From: Apiospora phragmitis
Lineage: Eukaryota > Ascomycota > Sordariomycetes > Amphisphaeriales > Apiosporaceae
NCBI GenBank assembly: GCA_038363925.1
Contig: JAQQWL010000004.1
Coordinates: 620,001-684,000 of the forward strand
DNA length: 64,000 nt
Direction: 5' to 3'
The notes under the pieces are model-generated. The model was given only the letters and a program-made list of their open reading frames with translations, was not told the DNA's origin and did no database searches. Both the position numbers and the translations under genes were made by a program. Numbering within the stretch: the first letter of the stretch is position 1; the number at the start of each line of letters is the position of its first letter. Of this stretch, positions 1 through 11,591 are shown piece by piece.

Positions 1-2418
1 ACAAAAGGAACAGCTAGCATAGCACGCTAGTACTAAACAAGGGCTGACCCCTGTCTACACTGCGACACTATAAATTAGCTTCTCGTAATACAAAGAACAT
101 GGACCTTAAGACGGACGGCGATAGGGCTTCAACACCAACACCAACTCTACTCAGGGTCCCAGCGTCACATTGGCTACCTAACTCGACAGAACATACCCCA
201 CAACACGTTCAGGTAATGGGCCAGCTTCAGTCAAGACTTTCATTTACACCGTCCTGCACACTGCAATATCGTCCAGCGATAATGTCAAGCGTTTGCATTT
301 AACCACATTAATCTTGTCTCAGGGTCGTCACTTCTACGGGCTCGCTTACTGGGGCTTCTCCTCAAACCCTCGAGAGCACAATCATCACACCCTCTCCAAT
401 GGTCACCAGTCGTCTTCTTCAAAATCGACTTCCTCACTTTCACGAACACATCACGGGCTGAAACTTCTTTTCCTCAAGACACCAATACGATATTCTTGCC
501 ATATTCAGGCTCCACCAATCTTCATCCTCAAAAAACATCCTCAAGGGCTTTCCTATACGCAGCTTCTCTCTGCAAAGTTTTTTATGGTTCCATCCAGACG
601 GGCGTCGATGGTATCCATAGGCCATGTTTCTGGCACCGTTGTTACACCAAGTCGGCCAACCTGCATTGGCGGCGAGGTTGTTCCGGCGCTCTCAGCCTAT
701 AATTACACCTCCCCAACCCCATCACACCTGCAATCTATCAATTTCTGAAAATTGGCCATCTCCATGGGGGTTCCGCGATATTCGAGTACTTCTAGCATAT
801 TAGATTCGTCTCGTCATTCTCCATGTCTCACGGGCCGTCATGAAGATACCCATCACCTTGGAGACATACAAAGCTCAATACTGGGTTGTTGACGAACTAC
901 AGCACCACGGACCTTGCAATGACGAAGAAGTAGCGAGCATGCCACTTTTCAACTCGGAACCTCAAGGGTCGCCTTCTTCTATACCGATAGTCGATCGATA
1001 TATGGAGTGATCAAGGTTCTCGGGGCTTCTTTACGTACTGGATGGGGCAAATCTACGACCAAGGCATCCGGAACGGGCGGATACTACTACGGCGCCATCA
1101 ATTGGGCTACAACAAATCCAGCCGGGCTTCAATACCATCTACCAACCTGCAACGACTTGAATCAGACAGCAAGGGCATACATCAGGCAGCAGGGACATCA
1201 ACGGAAACATATTTCTTACAACAAACCAGTAGCGAGGCCAGGGATACTCCCTAAACTGTCACTCGCTGGAAAGTGTACGGGAGACACTACAACACGCTGC
1301 CATCGAAAAAGCGTGGACCATCGCAACTTGTAGCGTGTTTCGAACACGATTCCTTTGTTAGCTCAGTCCGGCTTTGTCGCAATGCTGCGACTACCCAAGT
1401 TATTGAGTGCGCCAACTTCGTTTCTGGATGCGATAAGGAGCAATGCAATCCAACCGATCTCCCGGTCGTGTCAGCATTGGAGCTTAGGGGCTTGGTGGTT
1501 CAAGGTGCACATACCATTCATGCCACTGTGTTCTAGCCATGATCCAAACTGTTCAAAGGCTATATTTCCTATCGTCAGCTGCGGGTGCCGAGAGCTCGGT
1601 CACAGGTGCCATCCATCCAGATTATTTCGTTACCGACTGATTGTAGTTGGTGCGACTTCGGGCAAGACTGTCGTACCGTCGACGTTACTACTGTGGTCAG
1701 AATAAGGTCTTGAACTTTCCCGGAGGCTCACATGTCAGAGCGCCCGCCCCGCGGGGGACTAGCGCAAGCAATTCACAAACACAGCGATAGAGGGATGACG
1801 CTTCGAAAGACGGACGGCAGACCGAGCGCGAGCGATACAATCGCACTTCAATATTCTTTCCAGCCAGCCCCTTGTCTGTCGCAGCTTGAACCCAGACGAA
1901 TCGGGTACAGTTGATCAGCTAAACAAACCGACTCAGCCGGCACTTGGACACACGTTCCGTAAGGCAGATCAGGATTCGATTGAACGCCCCGACTGAAGCA
2001 GACGGCTAATCTACATCCAGGTCGAAAAGCACTAGCTGCCGGCGTAATGGCATTTCTTTAAACTTCGATCCCCAACCGCGCGCCTATTAAGCTGGTTTTA
2101 CCCCCATTGCCGCGTTGGGTGCCTTTTCGGTGACTGCCGTGTTGCCGCCCGAGCAGGCCTACCGGAGGATGGTGAGCCTTTTCCACTTGGGATCGCCACT
2201 TCCCGCCGGCCGAGACTTGACGACGTCTTGGTCATCTTCTTCAATGTTATAGTAGTACTTTACGGGTGTCCGCAGCTCCAACTTGTCGGGAACTATTATA
2301 ACCCGATTCTGGGATATATTAGCATTCACCTCATGGCTGCTAGGTTCTCTATGGACCGTCTTATTCTTTGCATTAATGCTACGTAGTTATGAGAACATTC
2401 AATACACGCTCAATCTGC
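1..2418. other. Region without a supportable gene
   Basis: No frame gives a convincing protein. The longest open stretches (293-748, 1007-1333 and 1355-1705, all plus) overlap each other in different frames and show no motif I recognise. A short ATG frame runs from 840 to 1010 (56 codons). Another plus frame over about 1070-1240 has a coding-like look (Tyr/Asn/Gln-rich with a GGYYYGAINW segment), so this may be the eroded remains of a gene. Base composition is near that of the neighbouring genes, so it is not a RIP-type AT-rich block. No promoter, repeat or RNA gene is evident. Confidence 0.4.
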
Positions 2419-3206
2419 TCATATGAATGACGTCGCTTCATTGTCCAGACGTTTCACAGCCATGCCACTGCAGGCAATCACACATCCATAAAGAATCCTC
2501 GGCGTCACACCGCAAGGGTAGATCTTGATATCCCATGACATTCGCACGGTGGTGCCGGAGCCTTGGGGCGCCCGACCTCGGCATTGAAGGCCATGCCATG
2601 AAGGACGACATCCACGGTTTCCTTGGACGCGCCACGGCACTTTCGTCTCCCCTGTGTCGGCACAGACGTCGAAAATAATATCCAGCGGATCCAAGATGCG
2701 CGGGTTAGCGCCGATCAGCCCCCTTCCTTTGTGGCCATGTGGTGCACGCTGCGGACACGGTCGACGACGTCGTCGGGGAAGGCCTGCTGCTTGTGCCAGC
2801 TATCGGTGAACATGGTCTGGTATATGCTCTGGTACTAGACCAGGCGCACCAGCGTGTCTCGCTCCGTCTTGTTCCCTGTCGCGTGGTCGTCCGTCTCCCA
2901 GTAGCCGAGGAACTTGTGCAGGCGCTCCAGAAAGACTTTTCCCTGGTCGAGCCCGTCGCACTTCTTCGCGCGGTTGTGCTTCAGGGCGTTGTTCAACGAG
3001 GCGACGAACATCGCATCCGCCGTGGTGGTGCTGGCCCGAGCCACGAGAGGAGCGGGTGTGGCAGTGGTAGGCAGAGTGGGAGAGCTGTCGATGGCAGGAT
3101 AGCGAGACTGGGGCTCGTCGGGATGCGATAGGCTGGCGCCTAAGAGAGCCAAAAGCACAATGGAGGGCTTCACGTTGTCGTATTGGTGAAAGTTCGACCT
3201 GAACAA
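2419..3206 (-). pseudogene. Broken gene for a putative secreted protein
   Basis: The reading starts with a hydrophobic stretch typical of a signal peptide (VKPSIVLLALLGASLS), then a Ser/Thr/Pro-rich linker and a domain with scattered cysteines; the C-terminal part contains CGVTPRILYGCVIAC. I do not recognise the family. Two lesions break it. An in-frame TAG at 2837-2835 lies between RLV and YQSIYQTMF, where CAG would restore Gln. A one-base loss in the C-run at 2719-2723 shifts the frame before LIGANPRILDPLDIIF. After these, the C-terminal frame is open to 2419. No ATG precedes the signal-like segment in frame (a GTG is there), so a 5' exon may be missing or the start is lost. Being secreted is an inference from the N-terminus. 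Confidence 0.5.
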
Positions 3207-3587
3207 GGATCAGTGCGGATTGCCACAATTACGTGATGGCTGGAGGTAGGTGCTGATGAGCTTAAGTATTTATGGAAGCATGTCGCGCAGGAATGAATTG
3301 AGGACTAGCTGGGAAGTAGTGCTTGCGACGTGTTAGTACTTGCGACAAATCGGTTCACGCATACCTTGTTGGCCACCGACTACCACATCAGTTTACGCCT
3401 TCTCGAGTTGCTTCCTGGCTACTTATGTTCTCTAACAATCGCAGCTCGTCACTAGGCCGCTCACGATAAGATCAACAATTGGTAGTGAGAGGATTGAACA
3501 ACTGGCATCTCCAAGTTGGGTACCTAACCAAGGAATGTGGAACAACTAGGAACGGGTTCTCCAGCGAATGTGACTACTTAATACTTA
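3207..3587. other. Intergenic region with possible 3' intron of the next gene
   Basis: A consensus splice donor (AAG|GTAAGT on the minus strand, exon ending at 3589) shows that the membrane-protein gene to the right continues into this stretch through an intron. I could not fix the acceptor or the last exon. Nothing else is evident. Confidence 0.35.
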
Positions 3588-4400
3588 CCTTAACGGCACT
3601 CCTTACCCAATTCTCGTTGATGTCGTGTAAATGCAAACCCTGGTGTGGTTGAGAAACTGCAGGCCAGCCGAGACCCGCCCGCAATGCCTCTCGTGCAGCA
3701 TGTGCTAGAACACCCGCAGCACCACGTAGGACCCAGCAGGCTATGCAACAGGAAAGGAAACCACGGAGGAGGTTTCCCATCAGGCTTCGAGCCTCGTCAT
3801 TCCTGCACAGCTCCAGGGCCACTGCCTCCAGGCCGCAGTACAAGTAATACAGCGTCTCTACCCAGGCCACAATAACCCAGACGATGATATTACACGTCCG
3901 CCACAGGATAATGGCAATGGTTCGCACTGTCCAGCAAGAACCACGGTACACGGATCTTCCAACAGCCGTAGAAAGCCAGGGTAACAAGGATGACGTCACG
4001 TAGCCCGGGAACTTGATGTCCGCGTACATCTTCTTGATCCGATACTCCCAGCTCAGGAATAGGTAGTCGTTCCAGTAGTACCAGCTGTTGGCCAAGGTGA
4101 GATGGTGAGATGGTGAGCCTGAATCAGTTCGCGAACCGGAGCCCAGTCCCACGGCTGCTGAGCGGGTCTGGCCCGCGAATAGTAGGTTTGCATCCTCCTC
4201 CATCGCCGCTCATTGTCACGATGCTCGTCTTCCATCTCTCTCTTCCGTGCTTCGGTCCTCAACCTGCTCAGCTCCCGAGGGCCTATGCGTGGTCGCGGAA
4301 GTGGACCTATCGAGTTACGATCCGGGATTGTCGTCGTTGGCGGGGCGAAAGGTCCGCTAGGCGGAGCCAACCACGTCGTCGTGGGCCTGAAAAAGCTCAT
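3574..4400 (-). CDS. Membrane protein, unrecognised family, frameshifted by an 8-bp tandem duplication
   Basis: The start is the ATG at 4400 (MSFFRPTTTW). An N-terminal region rich in Pro, Arg and Glu is followed by a Trp/Tyr-rich segment (LANSWYYWNDYLFLSWEYRI) and two hydrophobic helices, one around TIAIILWRTCNIIVWVIVAW and one around GFLSCCIACWVLRGAAGVL, so it is probably an integral membrane protein. The first frame stops at 4053 and the second opens from 4203. Both meet at 4101-4116, where the 8-bp unit gatggtga is repeated in tandem. Removing one copy joins the two frames exactly through ELIQAHHLTLANSW. A non-consensus 68-bp intron is a weaker alternative. The frame runs into a good donor at 3588, so the true C-terminus lies in a further exon. 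Function unknown. Confidence 0.55.
4101..4116. repeat. 8-bp tandem duplication causing a frameshift
   Basis: Two perfect copies of gatggtga, preceded by a partial copy (ggtga). Eight is not a multiple of three, so the extra copy shifts the overlapping gene's frame. Replication slippage is the simplest origin. Confidence 0.8.
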
Positions 4401-4704
4401 TTTCTTTACCTTCTTCTCTGTTAAATCGGTTTAAATCTTGGTTAAGTCGCCTTTGGCTTGGTCCAATCACTTGCAACTGGCAGTCGATGGGTTAGTTCTG
4501 ACAAAGGCTTACAGCTGCCTCTGCGGTTATCCTCGACCCGACCTACGTCACTTTATATGGTGGCTGGACCCCGAAACAATGCCATAAGCGAGAGCAACGG
4601 ATCTGTTCTTTGTCCACCATATGTTTTTTTTTTGGTGCATTTTGTTCGCTGAAAGACAAAGAATGTCGATACACCGCTAGTAACAACATGTCTGTCCGAA
4701 AAGC
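4401..4704. other. Intergenic region between two minus-strand genes
   Basis: About 300 bp with short T-runs (for example 4624-4632). It must hold the promoter of the membrane-protein gene and the 3' end of the ankyrin gene. No specific site can be assigned. Confidence 0.4.
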
Positions 4705-6776
4705 CTAACTACCTAAATCAGATGTGACCGGAGCAGTCTTGCCAACGTCCCATTCAACTCTTTGCCGTAGACCGTTTTTCTCTTCCTCGACAAGTCGTTC
4801 CAGCTCCTCCTCCACTCTGGCTTCCCCCTCTCCTCGCCGCCATTTGCATGCACGCCTGATAATATCATCCACGCTCCATCCGAAGCTGCGAAGACCATTC
4901 ACCACTGTCAGCGGGACACGTTTCTTGTGTAGGAACTCCGCCTGCTTAGGTGTGATACCCCGCTGTGCCGCCTCACTCATGAACGCCGCTTCTTCTGCCT
5001 TTATACGCGCCCAGCTCTCATCAGATTCGATTTCGTTAGGTGTCCTAAAGCTCTTGATGATCTCCTCGATTTCGGTCTTGGGCTGGCTCGCCTGGACCGC
5101 GGCCAGCACGGTTCTCTGCTTCTCCGTGGGACAGCCTTTCGGGTCCGCTCCTTTGGTTAGGAGGAAGGCAACCTGCTCAGAGTCATAGCGCCGTCTGCTG
5201 TAGTAGCCATTCCCGAAGGCTAAAGAAAGGGGAGTCTTGCCTTTCTCGCTGGCGCGGTTGATGTCTTGGGGTCGTTTCTCGAGGGCCGAAGCGAGGACGT
5301 CAATCGGCAGGGCGTCCATGGCCGCCGCATAGTGTACCGCAGACATTCCGAAATCGTTCTCCTTGTACGAGTAGGAGTACGGGTCTCCATCTACCTCTGC
5401 CTCATAGAGTGGATCAATGCCGATGTTCTCCTTCATGCACCATCTAAGCGTTTTGACCCCGCCATCCGTGTAAGTCGCCCATTGAAATATGCTATGCACG
5501 CACTTCTTCAGAAACACCTCCGGGAGATCCGGGTATTTCTGGAAGATTGCCTGGGTGCAGTCCCAATGGCCGTCGCTCTCCATGCTCAGCGTCAACGCGC
5601 AACATGACTCGCCGCTCCACAGCCAGATGTCGACCGGGGCCCCTTCCTCTACCATGAGACATGCATTCGCTGTCCCCCCGAACTGAAGGGCCCACTCAAG
5701 TGGGCTGCGGTTCTGCCTGTCGCGAATCTTAGGGTCGGCGCCCTTTTCTAATAGCAGCCTTATGATCTCTTCGTTTTCTCGGCGCGCCACAGCCCACATG
5801 AGAGGGGTACTCCACTGTACCGGGGCACAGATGGCACTGACATCGGCCCCTTTGTCGAGGAGAATCTTGACCACGCGCTCCATCCCCATGAAGCAAGCCA
5901 GATGGAGTGGATGAGTGATCGCTGTGAAGTCCGGAGCCTTTAGCCAGCCGTCTTCGTCAAACTCAAGTTCGTCAATGCGACTCTCGTCATGGAACTGGGC
6001 GAGGTACTCGGCCGCTTCGGCATGGCCCCGCAGGATTGCGATCCCGAGACCGTTCAGCACGAAAGGCCTCAACATGTAGCCACTAGGAACAAAAGTGTCA
6101 ATGTCAGGGTTGATGCGGCGAAGAGCGTCACCCAGGTTCTGCTCCGGTAGACCTTTGAAGTTGGAGTTCATGCTCAACATCTTGATAAGATCGGTGCCCT
6201 CCTCGGCATCATAACTCTCGAACAGCTGCAGCACGGCAGTGTGGCCATACAAGGCCGCGAAATGGTGCGAAGAGTGCAAGCTACGGCTATGAGGCCAGGT
6301 CAGAAACCGCCCCCCCCTCCCCTCCCCCCACCCCCCCATGTGCGATCTGCCATGGCGATTGCTTTTTCCGCCACCACCACGTTACCCACGCAACAGGCCC
6401 ACTGAAGTATGGAGAGCGAGTGCCACCGGGGAAACTGCTCCCCTTTCTGCGAACTCGATCGACGTATCTCTTCGTTGTAATCGCTATCGTAGTCATAATC
6501 CGTATCGCAGTCGCGTATCTGGTCGGGGAAGAATCCCGAGCTTGGGGTAATGGGCCCTGCCCACTCGTCGGCTAGTTCCTCCTAACGTTCTACGAATGGA
6601 CGCGTGGTGTTTCTTTCGTCCTCTGCACTCCGCTGCAGCGATAAGACCTCGGTCCTGTACATCTCATTCTCCAATAACCCCCATAAGCCATGGCAGGCTC
6701 TCGCGAGATTGAAGACGTCTAACGGATCTTCCAGGAAGGATTTAGCCGCATGCCAAAATATGTCCCCCGGAAGCGT
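4705..6776 (-). pseudogene. F-box/ankyrin-repeat protein, copy 1 (frame broken)
   Basis: An N-terminal F-box segment (LPGDIFWHAAKSFLEDPLDVFNLAR, about 6770-6700) is followed by an acidic Asp/Tyr linker, ILQWACCVGN, and several ankyrin repeats: HHFAALYGHTAVLQLF, HPLHLACFMGMERVVKILLDKGAD, TPLMWAVARRENEEIIRLLLEKGADP, AVHYAAAMDALPIDVLASALEKR and SEQVAFLLTKGADP. A charged C-terminus ends at 4705. F-box proteins usually recruit substrates to SCF ubiquitin ligases, and ankyrin repeats bind partner proteins. The F-box exon and the linker are in one frame but separated by TAG at 6584-6582; a 45-bp in-frame intron removing it is possible. The frame then shifts inside a G-rich tract (6310-6337), after which 544 codons are open. 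The ancestral start lies upstream of 6776. A paralogue lies at 15868-18009. Confidence 0.7.
6310..6337 (-). other. G-quadruplex-type tract inside the ankyrin gene
   Basis: On the minus (coding) strand the tract reads G7 T G6 A G4 A G8: four G-runs with single-base loops, a canonical quadruplex-forming pattern. It replaces the protein segment that in the paralogue reads PSYVFLKHLDSLNSA, and the reading frame changes across it. Homopolymers like this also miscount easily in sequencing, so the exact length is uncertain. Confidence 0.75.
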
Positions 6777-7900
6777 CTATACAAAACACAAGTTAACTGT
6801 TTGCTTCAGGTAGTAGGGACAAGCATAGTAAATTCCACGCTGAGTGGATATTACTTTTGAGTCTATTGCTGCGGACGATAAGGCTTTGGTGATCTTTTCA
6901 ACCTCCATGTTGTGTCTTTGGTGTTTTGTATGAATCTTTGGTGAATACTTAACATATGCGTTTGTTTCAAACAGATGGAAGGTGCTGTGTAGTAATTATT
7001 CTTATTGATACTGAGATTCAGAGTAGAATGAGTCTTGCACGTAGCCATAAAGAAACCCCGTTCAACAAGTAAATCATAGAGTATTCTTTTTTATCCTTTC
7101 CTATGAATCATGCTGCCAGTTCAAGGCCCATCTGGATATCCACGTACTGACTGGTAAATTGCAGAACTATATTTCAGACCATAGAGTAGACGCCACATAC
7201 CACTTCATGTCTTAAGACCCTTTGTCCTCCGACCGACAAAGCTACTTAGCTTACCCCTCCTGTCAAAGGAGGAATTACACAGGAAGAACTGCACAGAGCC
7301 TGGGACGACCCGTCCATTCTCCATCTCCTCGCCTAGCAAGCATTCAAGCTCGATATGAACGGGACCCGTATTGGCTAACACGAGGACCTCGTCCACGCCC
7401 ATCCCCAAGCTGTGGAAGTAGTCTGATGGCGACCCCGAGATACGGCGCCCCTCCATGCGCCGCGCCTACTTGGGGGAAATACCCCATTTGGGGTCCCCGT
7501 TTCGTATATTGCTTCCTGTTCATACATTCAGCAGCCTACTCGAAGACCATTGTATCTAATTTGACACCCTACTTAGCGAGACAAACCTTTTTGGACCGTG
7601 TGCCAAAAGGAACACTGTCTGGGCTCTTATCTATACAGAACGGTCTAATGTTTTGTGAGTAGCTATATCGCCATTCAGGGGGTACATATCGAATAAAGTA
7701 CATCGATGCTGTGTATGCATAATCTTTGAAGCGGCTGTGCCAAGCCCCTTGATTGTGGTCTTTGTTAAAAAGCCACGCTCGCAGCTGCTGTTTAGATAGT
7801 CAAAGCGATCTCCTACCCCAACAGCGCATTTAGGATTATAAAGAAACATCCAGTTTCCTAGTATTTCCCTAATAACAGACCTACGGACTGAGCTATCAAC
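6777..7900. other. Intergenic region between divergent ankyrin and kinase genes
   Basis: About 1.1 kb between the minus-strand F-box/ankyrin gene and the plus-strand kinase. Small open frames (7205-7456 minus, 7222-7662 plus, 7631-7999 minus) overlap one another and show no family signature. The region should contain both promoters. No recognisable operator or RNA gene. Confidence 0.4.
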
Positions 7901-9741
7901 ATGACTGAGAACCACGTTATAGAGAAACCGGTGGCTGTGGTAACACCAGGATTCGTTGCGAGCCTTGAGGAGCCAAGATATCGAAGTTTCGAGCTCCATG
8001 GTTTCGAAGCTGCGAACGAAATAGAGGAGCTTGAAGCATACAAGCCTGGTGGATTCTGTCCGATTGACATATCATTACCAAATCAGCCCAGGTTACTCAA
8101 TGATCGATTTCAAGTTATCTATAAACTTGGCTTTGGTGGATTTGGTACAGTCTGGCTCTGTTATGATAATGTCGCCAAAGCATGGAGGGCTTTGAAAGTC
8201 CACCAAGCAGGCCAGTATTCATCAAGCGGATGTTCAGAAAGCCGTGGAGATCGATTTGTCAGCGAAACGATGGAACATGGTTCAGTATCCGTGGAAGAAG
8301 CTCTGAGCAACGGGATTGTGCTGCCCCTCGAGACTTTCTGGATCGAGTCACCCAATGGACGGTAACTATGTACGGTGCTTCCATTCTTAGGCCCGAGACT
8401 TTCCGACCTGATGGAGCACATGCTGGGTGATGATCCGGACCGCATCAATCGTCTAAGCTACCAGATCGTCAAGGGCATGGGATTCCTCCATCAGCACGGT
8501 ATTTGTCACGGTGATTTCCGTCCCCAAAACGTGCTACTGAAACTCAAAGATGGCGGTGTTGATGAAATCGGGATCGACGAGATGCGCCGGGTACTGGGGC
8601 CTCCTGTCATGATAGGTAGTAAATTGCAGGACGGTGGGAGAAGTCCACATGCCCCTACTGGGCGAAATTGTGGAAATACGTGTCAGGTGACATTGCCATC
8701 GTAGACTTCGGCGAGTCGTATGCAACAAATAACCCGAACCCACCTGAGCTGGGCATACCGAGAAATTATGCCGCGCCTGAGATCATTGTGGGCGGCGACA
8801 AAGGCATTGGGACGGACCTGTGGTCATTGGGCTGTACTCTGATGGCTCTCCGTTGCCGGATTCTTCTTTACACCCCGCCCTACACGGCGCTTTTGGTGAA
8901 GACCATGGAGGATTGGATGGGCCCCTGCCCGCCGCCGCCCAGACTGCACGCGCTACAGAAGTTCTAGGAGAACGACCTCGAGGAATGGAAGCAACGTGGC
9001 AAAGAGAACGGTGCGCTGCCGCCAGAGCCTCCGGTCGATGCCGAAGCACACAGGACCCTCCCCTTTACCTATATCACCAAGACCAGTGAGCGGGGTCTCG
9101 CCAACGACGAATGTGGCAGGCGCGACGATCCCATCAAGTCTAGGCTTAGAAGAGAACATACTGGAGGTTATGTCGATGAAAAACTCCTAGAGAGGACACG
9201 CACAACGTTCAGACTCACTGAAGAGGAGATCAATGCGTTTTGCGACCTCTTGCACAAGATATTCCAGTGGCAGCCGGAGAGGAGATGGGACACAGCCAGA
9301 ATCATGGGGCATGAATGGTTTGCACCGCAGCAAAAGCTCTTTGACACGACAACCGATTCTCTCCAACAGATTCATTCCAGCGTGGATTCGCAACCCTCTG
9401 CTATTGTGCAGGCTCCAGAGGTGTCCGAACAGCCGAGTCGACCAGTTCGCACTGCGGAGGCGAGACACATCCATCCAGCCATTCAACGAAAGCAGAGCGG
9501 GTGGTCGCGGCTGTGGCTTAGTCTACAAATATTTGCACTGGTTTTCTATCTCCTCGGCCTAATTACTTGTTACACTCTTTTACTTCGTCGCCCATCTGGT
9601 AGCGAGACAACCAGAATTTCTTGCCAACCGCCGCCCGACCGTTCTGGGTCAAGATCCAGTCACTCCGTTGGCTGCGCCCGTTGCAAATGTGCCGGTGGTA
9701 CACATGATGGAGCAGTAGGGTTACTGGCACAGTCGAGGTGT
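7901..9741 (+). pseudogene. SRPK-like protein kinase with C-terminal membrane anchor, copy 1 (broken)
   Basis: The start is ATG 7901. Visible in order: a PGGFCPIDIS motif, a glycine-rich loop (LGFGGFGTVWLCY), the ALKV lysine, the catalytic loop CHGDFRPQN (HGD in place of HRD), the DFG segment IAIVDFGESY, NYAAPEI (APE motif) and GTDLWSLG. A subdomain-XI-like QWQPERRWDTARIMGHEWF and a hydrophobic helix LQIFALVFYLLGLITCYTLLL follow. This is the layout of a Ser/Thr kinase of the SRPK-like group often expanded in fungi, here tail-anchored. Breaks: an in-frame TAA at 8363-8365 (the paralogue has His), a one-base loss near 8655 after SPHAP, and an in-frame TAG at 8965-8967. The far C-terminus may be frame-shifted too. 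The paralogue at 22503-24113 aligns throughout. Confidence 0.75.
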
Positions 9742-11591
9742 TGATAACACTGGTTTCATGCATTATTATGTTATGTGGATAATTGTATAATGTACCTAAT
9801 CAAGTGTTTATACTATTGCCATCTATCCCTTCGCTGACTGCTATCCCATCGTCACTACTAATCCCATCGTCACTACTAATCCCATCGTTACTAACCTGGA
9901 TACCACATGAACTGACCACGTATTCATTACTAGTGCTAATACGACTGAGTTCAGCCTGCTGTGACAATTTAAACTACGTTTAGACCAGTATTGTTGGTGT
10001 CAACAGGCGAGGCGCTACTTCAAGCATCCGAAGCGTCAAGATTCGAGAAGCGGTTGGAAGGAGACGACAAATCGCGCTAGTCATTGTCGGCGTATTCATC
10101 CACGCTGAGGGTATCAGAGCTGATGTTCTCGTCGGACGGGTCCAAGATCGCAAGCTGCAGAACGAGAGGTTTGATCGACAATGGGAGTTGCGCCATGTTT
10201 ACTTGGAAATTGGAGCAGAGAGGATGGTGTCGATGCCTTCGAACTTGCTGTGAAGATTCTTTTTTTTTTTTGATATCCGAACAGGTATCCAGGTGTCCAG
10301 AGACACGAATGGTGCGGTGACATCGTTATAAGCTGTAACCCCTAACTATGGCTAAGGAAGAAATGTTGGATTTGTCCTGTTATACGATCCACCAAGAAGG
10401 TTCGCACGTCGAGCGCCAAATGTATAAAGGCAACGCAAACAGTAAAGCCATGATTACCCTTACCCTGTAAGAACCCTTATTATCAAAGCCATCCCATTAT
10501 GCTTAGAACACAGAACTGTTACGTCGCCGACGGTCGAGGGGGGTCGGCATGTCCCCTCGACCGTCACGCCAGAAGCCGGAGGCGACGGCGACGGCCGATG
10601 GCGGCGGCGAGCTTCTTGTTCTTCTCTTTCAGGGGTGTCCAGAAAACAGGCAGAGGCTTAACAACACTCAACGTTAGCTTTTGGAGGCCAAGCTGTAAGT
10701 TCCAGGAAGGTGAGGTGCTGGAGTGGGACTTACAGTGGCGGCAATGGTGGTGGTGATGATGGTGGTAGTGGGAATTGCCGTGTACAGAGCTTTGGATGCG
10801 AAATGGCTGGCTACTCACACGCGACCGCCGATGGCGAAGGCGTACTGGTGGTGGTGGGCATACCGAGTTGCGGTGTCAGTATTACCCTCTCGGAAACTCG
10901 GCTTTAATTAGGCCTCGACGGTGGCATGCAAACTTATGCCTTTTAAGAGAGACAACAAAGTATCGCCGCCATCTCCCAGGCTTCGGGATGGTGGGCCAAC
11001 AGCAGCATCGTCCACATGACGAAGGGCCGAGGATGGCGGCATCGACACCATACAGTGACCTGCCCCTGATCACCTAAATCCGGCCTAGAAACAGTTGTGT
11101 TAGGGCAATGTGCCGCGCAAAGGCTGTCACGCAATGGGATGCATGATGTCGTTATCACTGCCAAGCTCAAACATTTGAAGAGGCGTCATGTCATAGGCAT
11201 TGCTGTGTGATTGCCAACATACATAATATCTGCCCGTGAGCAACTGCCATCAATGCCCTTCACTTCTCAGACCTGCTCGGCAGTACACAGTTTAGATTTA
11301 GTGGGCGGCCATACGCCTGTGGACTCCCTAAAGCCCTACAGAAATGGAGCCTCAAAGACCCCTTATCACTTGGCTAAGTAGTGGGGACTCGATCCTGGCG
11401 ATCGTTATTTTCCAATGCGGAGATATGCACCTAAACTAATCCCAGCTCGTTTATATGCCGTGCGGGTGGTTGGCCTGAATATGGGCACAGGTATAAAGTA
11501 GGTATATTTCCACAGGCCTACCTGGAATACCTGGCTTGACTGATAACCTAAGCCGTCATCTTACTCGATAAGGCGGGCTCGACTAACAGAA
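9742..11591. other. Intergenic region with low-complexity DNA
   Basis: About 1.85 kb without a supportable gene. It contains a short tandem repeat at 9843-9896, a T-run at 10260-10271, and GGT/GAT-rich low-complexity sequence around 10735-10775 that creates spurious His/Val-rich frames on both strands. The last few hundred bases presumably contain the promoter of the MFS gene. Confidence 0.45.
9843..9896. repeat. 18-bp tandem repeat, three copies
   Basis: Unit atcccatcgtcactacta: two perfect copies (9843-9860, 9861-9878) and a diverged third (9879-9896). It lies just downstream of the broken kinase gene. No function is suggested. Confidence 0.75.
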
